Below, piece by piece: positions 58,564 through 64,000 of a stretch of 64,000 nt of DNA. The stretch is from Rosellinia necatrix (Eukaryota; Ascomycota; Sordariomycetes; Xylariales; Xylariaceae). The stretch is taken from NCBI GenBank assembly GCA_021209875.1, contig JAGYVD010000002.1, positions 6,076,001-6,140,000 of the forward strand, given 5' to 3'. Under the pieces are notes generated by a model, which saw nothing but the letters and a program-made list of their open reading frames with translations, searched no databases and was not told the DNA's origin. Made by a program: the position numbers and the translations under genes. Position 1 is the stretch's first letter. Every line of letters begins with the position of its first letter.

Positions 58564-58999
58564 TATCATTAGGCACACCTTCGTCAGAGTGTAATAGCTA
58601 CCTCATACTGAAAGACTGGCAGCCACGTTGGTTGCTCGCTTGGTTGTTCCCGTAGAGACTAAACTCAGGTTGTCGAATGAGGCCCAACGCTGACGGGGAG
58701 TGTGCCGGAGTTGGGCTGTCATACAACGGGCAGAGAGACAACACGCGCGGATGGTGTAGTGCGTAGATGGCGCGAGTCAACAAACGAACGAGTGCCGGAG
58801 GCGGCCAAGAGGCGAATGGGAATGGAGTGGGCGTATCCGTTGGGCAGAAGCTACCTGAAAGGAAGCTAAGTCAACAAGGTAGTGCTGTACACGGCGTGAG
58901 GGCTATCGCGGGTATGCAGCTGCGGGTAGACTACTATTGTCTCGTTTCCCCCTGCCACGGTCTACGCTAGATAAGGTGGTATGTGGTGAGTGGTATGTG

Positions 59000-59330
59000 G
59001 TAGAGAGAGGTCTGTAGCGAAGTGGTACGTAGCGAAGTAGTATGTAGTATGTAATGATGTAGTGGAAGTAGTGAGGTAGTGATGTAGCGAAGTAGTGAAG
59101 TAGTGAAGTAGTTATTGTAGTGAAGTAGTTATTGTAGTGATGTAGTTATTGTAGTAAAGTAGTAGAGTAGTAGAGTAGTAGAGTAGTAGAGTAGTAGTAG
59201 AGTAGCGTGTAGCGTATAGCGTATAATAGCGTGTAGCATGTAACTAGCTGTAGCATGTGGCAGGTAGCAACATGTAGTATGTAGCGTGTAGATATGTAGT
59301 GTGTAGATATGTAGCATGTGTAGTATGTAG
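59000..59330. repeat. GTAGT/GAAGTAGT satellite-like tract
   Basis: Imperfect short units GTAGTGAAGTA, GTAGAGTA and TATGTAGCGTGTA repeat for over 300 bp. Confidence 0.85.
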
Positions 59331-60002
59331 GTACGTACGTGATTCTCGCGTGTTTACCTGATCTCTATTCCAGAAGGGCGTGGACGATATGCAGGTATAT
59401 ATAACTTGCATGTATAGGGCCCCCGTCTCAAGTGTGATACATACGGCTCATATGCCTCGATCGACACACAGTCGCACCAGCAAAACCCGGGGTTGTCTTG
59501 TGCTTCCCCGTAGGTAAACACGGCCTTAGCAAGCAAGGTAGCAGAGGCAACTCTAGGTGGTATGAGGATATTATTGCGAACACTCGGGTTCCTATATTAC
59601 TGGCCAGATAGCTCGGGACGAGGTGGATAGAGAGGATGAATACAAGATGGGTGAAATGACTCCACGGGGGGGTAGAGTGGGTATGTGAGCAGGTAGAGTA
59701 GGTAGAGCAGGTAGAGTAAATAGGTAGAGGGAGGTATAGAAGTAGGGGTATTGTGGTTGTAGAGTAGTATAGAGGAGGGTAGAGTAGAAGGGTCTCTGTC
59801 GATTATTATTGCATGTACGTATTCGAGAATGCCAGGGGTTCGGACGTCTGGTTCGCTCGTCTCGCTCCGAGCTTTTATTCAGCACCTCAAGCTACCACTT
59901 CGCATTGTCATCATTAACACCAACGCTAGCTTAGCACCATCCTACATTACGACCTGGCTAACTAACCGGCCTACCGAATTCTTGCTTTGCCTGCTTGCGT
60001 CC

Positions 60003-60130
60003 CTGCCTACCTACCTACCTGCCTATCTATCTACCTGCCTTACCTATCCTATCTGCCTTGCCTACCTACCTATCTGTCTGTTTGTCTGTCTGTCTGACTG
60101 TCTGTCTGTCTGTCTGCCTGTCTGCCTGCC
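60003..60130. repeat. CTAC/CTGC/CTGT tetranucleotide tract
   Basis: CTAC units pass into CTGT/CTGC units over about 125 bp, then GAGT units. Confidence 0.9.
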
Positions 60131-60958
60131 TGCTTTACCGAGCGAGTGAGCAAGTGAGTGAGTGAGCGGGTGAGTGAGCGAATGACTGATCGACTGGTCG
60201 ACTAACTGACCGAGTGGACTATCTGAATAGAGTGGATTAATTGAATCTCCAACTCCGGGTACTTACCCAATTTCACCACAACCGTTATATCCTCCAGTTT
60301 GTGTATACGAGATAGATACATCGGGAAGCTGGATCCTCCGAGGTTAGAGAGTCGTCTGGGGACTCAGGTACCTTGCGTGTGGAGATGTTTCGAACAAGGT
60401 ATAGCAAATAGCGATATTATGTACCAATCGGTCACGCAGCATTGCCATGTGGTGAGGCAGGCCGGTAGCGAAGGATATGAGTATTATCATTGGTGGCCAT
60501 AGTTGGCATCAGGCAGATGGAACAGGATATAATAGGGCAGAGCCGAGACCAAAACCAGGACTAAGACCAGGCCTAATACCCTGAAACGGTACAGCTGAGG
60601 AAGGAAGAGACGAAGAGACGGAGAGTACGGGGAGACGGGGAGACTGGGAGACGGGGAGACGGAGAGAGAGAGAAGGGGAGAAAAAGAAAGAGGGAAAGAA
60701 AGAGAAAAGACAGGAAACAAGAGAAGGGAACAACAGACAGACCGACAGATCACGAAGCGCTGGGCGACAGCACACGCAAGGACTGACTGGATATCGTCAG
60801 ATCCTCGTCCAATTGCCTATCACGGTATGAACAACCAAAGAAAGAAAGAAAAAGCCTGACATGCGTAACTACTTGTAAGTCCCCTGGTTGCTGTCTGCTT
60901 GTCAGTCCACAGTTGGCTTGCTGGGTCCCCTGCTCGCTCTGCTTGGTATATATGTACT

Positions 60959-61085
60959 TTAGTAAGTAAGTAAGTGAGTAAGTAAGTGAGTAAGTAAGTA
61001 AGTAAGTAGGTAGGTAGGTAGTGTAAATAGGTAGTATAGGTAGTATAGGTAGATAGGTAGTGTAGGTTAACAAGTATATAGGTAG
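60959..61085. repeat. GTAA/GTAG tetranucleotide tract
   Basis: GTAA and GTGA units followed by GTAG and TATAGGTAG units. The opposite-strand frame gives Leu/Thr/Tyr-rich sequence. Confidence 0.9.
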
Positions 61086-61288
61086 GTAAGGTAAGTAGGT
61101 GGGTAGGCATGTAGGTAGGCATGTAAGTATGTGGGCATGTAGGTTAGGTAGACCATGGGAGACAGTGGGGACGATGGGTGGGAAATGCATGGTGGGAGGT
61201 GGGAGGTTGGTGGGATGGAGGTATGGATGGTGTAAGTCGCTGCTGCTGAAATGGGACGGGCACAGGTACGGACAGGCATTACAAGACA

Positions 61289-61345
61289 AGCAGACACAGG
61301 CGCAGGCACAGGCACAGGCACAGGCACGGGGACGGGGACACGGGT
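61289..61345. repeat. CAGGCA hexanucleotide repeat
   Basis: CAGGCA units become CGGGGA units, about nine in all. Confidence 0.9.
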
Positions 61346-61640
61346 ACAGGCACACGGGCCCCAGGGCACAGGGCACCAAGGCCCGCGCCTGCGCGCCTGG
61401 AGACGCTAACACGAGCGGGTCCTGGCTGGTCCCCGATCTGAGACCCCGCTTCCCAGATCACACCCCCTATTGGCATTCCGCACAGCTGATGACATGCCTT
61501 TATTATTAGTAGCACGTAACGGGTTAATCCATCACCCTCTCCCCGACACTATCAATCTCGTGGCCGCAACATCGTGATATTGTTTCCCCACGGATACCAA
61601 ACTTGCAACAATTCGGATGCAACTCTACAGCGGAAAAGTC

Positions 61641-61702
61641 CCTACAGACCCTACAGACCCTACAGACCCTACAGACCCTACAGGACCTACAAACCCTACA
61701 GG
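61641..61702. repeat. 9-bp tandem repeat CCTACAGAC
   Basis: About seven units, the last ones varying (CCTACAGGA, CCTACAAAC). The 9-bp period keeps all frames open, giving RPY and LQT repeats; with no gene context I treat it as noncoding. Confidence 0.9.
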
Positions 61703-61839
61703 CGCCGCCGGACAGGCCCCCAGTCCAGCCGCCAGCCAGAGCCGACCGAGAGGGGGCCCGGTATAGCAGCACCGTCCCTCGCTATACCGATCTACAGTAC
61801 AGCGTATATCCCGGCATCTCGAGCGTCTGAGCCTCCAAG

Positions 61840-61925
61840 CAGCTCCAAAGCAGCTCCAAGCACGCAGCTCCAAGCACGCAGCAGCCCCAAGCGCCTCCAA
61901 GCACCTCCAAGCACTTCCAAGCATC
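61840..61925. repeat. CTCCAAGCA-type short tandem repeat
   Basis: CTCCAAGCA recurs about eight times with small changes in spacing. Confidence 0.85.
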
Positions 61926-64000
61926 CAACCGTCGTCCACCTGTCAGAGGGCGAGGGCCATGCCGCCGAGAGGACCTTCCGGACTAGGTGCTTGAACCCCA
62001 GACCACGCTTGGATTTATGCTTAAGCTTAAGTGAAGGTGAAGGGTGACGGGTGAAGGTTGAAGGGGGGTGGAGGGTTCATTCAGTCAGTCAGACGCCGAC
62101 GGCCTTCGCAGCCGGCATCCCCCATCGATCGCCTCCCCTTCCGGCGCCCGGTTATGTATTCTTGTTACTATTTTATCTTATTTCATTTTATTTATTTTTA
62201 TTTTCTTATTTCTTATTTCTTATTTTTATCTTGATCTTATTTCCTTGCCCACCCCCCCTCTCCCCCCAACGTCTTGCGGGATCTGGTCTAGCGCCGCGTC
62301 GAATCTGCACTGATGCCAGGTCAGCCAGCAGGGGTCGGCCGCTTAGATGAAGGACGGGAAAATTAATGCTCGCCTCGAATGATACCTACTTCCTCACACT
62401 AGAGAACAACACACGCCGAAGCAGACGCTCTAATATCGAAAATCTCCGTCAGGCCAGCACGGCTCGACAGCCGGTCTGTCTTTTCATTTTTTTTTCTGTT
62501 ATTTTCCCCTCGGGCTACGGCGGATGCTACCTACCAATCCAGGTATACATGTACACGTCCAATACCTTTGCGACGAAACACAAACGAGCCGCAAATTACC
62601 AATCACGGCCATCGCCGGCATAGCAAGCCATAGGGATTGGCCGGCGGCGGAGACATGACCACAGCGATACGCCTCTCCCCTTTTTCCTGCACCTATCCTA
62701 TCACGTCAGGCATCTTCAGATTCCGAGGGCACTAATCCAGAGAGGGGGAAGGGTAGGAAGAATGACGACGAAAATAAAACGGTCGAGCAAGAGACAGTGA
62801 GGCGACAGAAACGCGGGGCGGTCGACGCGCGCGAGCGTTGACGGCGCCATTATATGCACCTGTTGCAGCAACCGGCCCCGAGGAATGGGAGAGACCCTCT
62901 TCTCTCGCTCGCTCTCTTTTTTTTTTTTCTCTCTCTCGCTTCGCCCTCACCCTTTCTTTCTACGGCTTTCCGGCTGTGCCATCACCCGGCATAATCCTCC
63001 TGGCCAATGGGATTACGTTAAATTCCTGCATTTGGATTCGTTGAATCGACCGAGGGGCGAAAGACGACGAGTAGGTAGCCGTGGTTGTGTAATTGTAAGG
63101 GGGGTGAGGGGGTTAAAATTGTCCATTCGCCTCGAGTCCACACACGACCAACGCAACATCAGCCCAACCACAGCAACCACAGCAGCCGATGGTACGCTAG
63201 GTACCTCATCATCAGACTTTTTCTTCAGGTCAGCCCCAACTTGGTCAGGTTAATTCGCTCAACTGGTTGCTGTGTGAATGCAGTCGGCCTGCCGTCTCGT
63301 CATCTGATGGTACTAGGTCGACCTCTTCAGGCTCGATCGTCGAGCCGCCCCGAATTTCTGGTTGGTGAGGCAGCGCGCTGGTGCTGCACGGTCTGCTTCC
63401 CCGTCTTCACCTGACGTTTTCCGGTGGGAAGGGCGCCGACGGGGTACCGAAGGGGTGTCCATTCAAAAATTTTCCTTGCCGCGCTGCTTTACCTTTTTTT
63501 TTCCATCGCGCGCTACCCATCACATCATTCGCTTGATGATGCCTCGGTGAGGTTAAATAAACGATTTACACATGTCATCGTACTCTTCGGTCAGACACGG
63601 GGGTAATAATCCTGGTACTCTCCAATTCTTTACCCGGTTTTTTTTTTTTCGGTTTTTTTTTTTTTTCTTTGGTCTTACTTTCTCCTCTTTCCATTATACT
63701 GGGACGATATTATCCTCGGTGTGTCTTCCGTCTTCGGGCTTGTCCACCCACCCATCGCTCTCTCTCACCCTGGGTATTTCTTCCCACTTTCACTTCCACT
63801 TACACTGGCTGGTGCATTGGGACTTTCGTTCATCACGCTTTAGTCTTTTCCCCCCATCCTCGCCAAGCCAGGCGGGGACGGGGGGCGTGGGTTAGATTAG
63901 ATTTGCCGAAATGAGACAGCCCATGAGAGCGCGCAACGTAGCGTGCAGCTGAGAGACTAGCCCATACAAATCGGCCGCCAATGCTAGTTTTGCTTCTGGG

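Larger units (their letters stand above)
58564..64000. other. right flank, microsatellite-rich, no supportable gene
   Basis: Over 5 kb dominated by low-complexity tracts, listed separately. Long pyrimidine runs at 62916-62940 and 63643-63670 might be the leader or promoter of a gene beyond the window. Open frames such as those at 60750-61412 are translations of repeats. Confidence 0.6.

Noticed and set aside
60299..60330. Frame starting MCIRDR, a known translation of the Nextera transposon end
   Set aside because: The DNA (GTGTATACGAGATAG) differs from the adapter at two positions and lacks its flanks. Probably coincidence, not adapter contamination.
60750..61412. 220-residue minus-strand open frame
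   Set aside because: It is almost wholly the translation of tetranucleotide and hexanucleotide repeats (Leu/Thr/Tyr and Cys/Ala/Pro runs).
61641..61702. CCCTA-like repeats as an internal telomere
   Set aside because: The unit is CCTACAGAC with a 9-bp period, not CCCTAA.

Overview
The window reads as nuclear DNA of a filamentous ascomycete, probably a Sordariomycete. Introns are short (about 50-150 bp) with GTRAGT-like donors, CTGAC/CTAAC branch sites and YAG acceptors. The gene set is typical: HET-domain genes, a GH3 beta-xylosidase, an ABCC transporter, phospholipase B and the WD40 subunit of CAF-1. GC-richer gene islands alternate with gene-free AT-rich tracts that carry decayed repeats, as in genomes shaped by RIP. 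I see no rRNA gene, no canonical tRNA gene, no CRISPR array and no intact transposon.

Left part (1-20 kb). A protein kinase (1942-4136, +) is followed by a HET-domain gene (4659-6746, +). About 520 bp of dense splice-like signals separate them, so they could be one kinase-HET gene. A 6.5 kb gene-free tract with decayed repeats follows. Then come a secreted GH3 xylosidase (13238-15629, -), a second HET gene (16247-18388, -) and a frameshifted relic of a small secreted protein (19796-20253, +). The kinase and two HET genes look like incompatibility or innate-immunity type accessory genes.

Middle (21-41 kb). A coiled-coil protein interrupted at an A9 run (21054-22681, -), a zinc-knuckle gene with an in-frame stop and a frameshift (26691-28362, +), a full ABCC transporter with a five-helix TMD0 (28998-33918, -), and the CAF-1 WD40 subunit (39075-41369, +) whose frame breaks and recovers at two C runs.

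42.1-48.3 kb: the most unusual region. Thirteen related elements of 110-121 bp lie in a row, all on the minus strand. Each has a tRNA-type A box, a near-invariant B box inside a T-arm hairpin, a closing stem kept by compensatory changes, an AT-rich TATA-like motif 22-37 bp upstream, and a T run just downstream. They look like Pol III genes for a structured tRNA-like RNA, but none has a 5' acceptor strand in the normal place and none folds as a tRNA. They form two subfamilies, and the last four repeat with a period near 300 bp. An orphan exon resembling the N-terminus of fungal NLR-type proteins sits inside the array.

Right part (48-64 kb). Phospholipase B (51004-52962, +) and a four-exon gene joining a Cys/His zinc motif to a caspase-like fold whose catalytic Cys position is not Cys (56641-58563, -). 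The rest is microsatellite-rich DNA without genes that I can support.

Several genes break by one base, twice or more at homopolymers. Base-calling error and real decay are both possible, and raw reads would decide. All gene models are from sequence reading alone.
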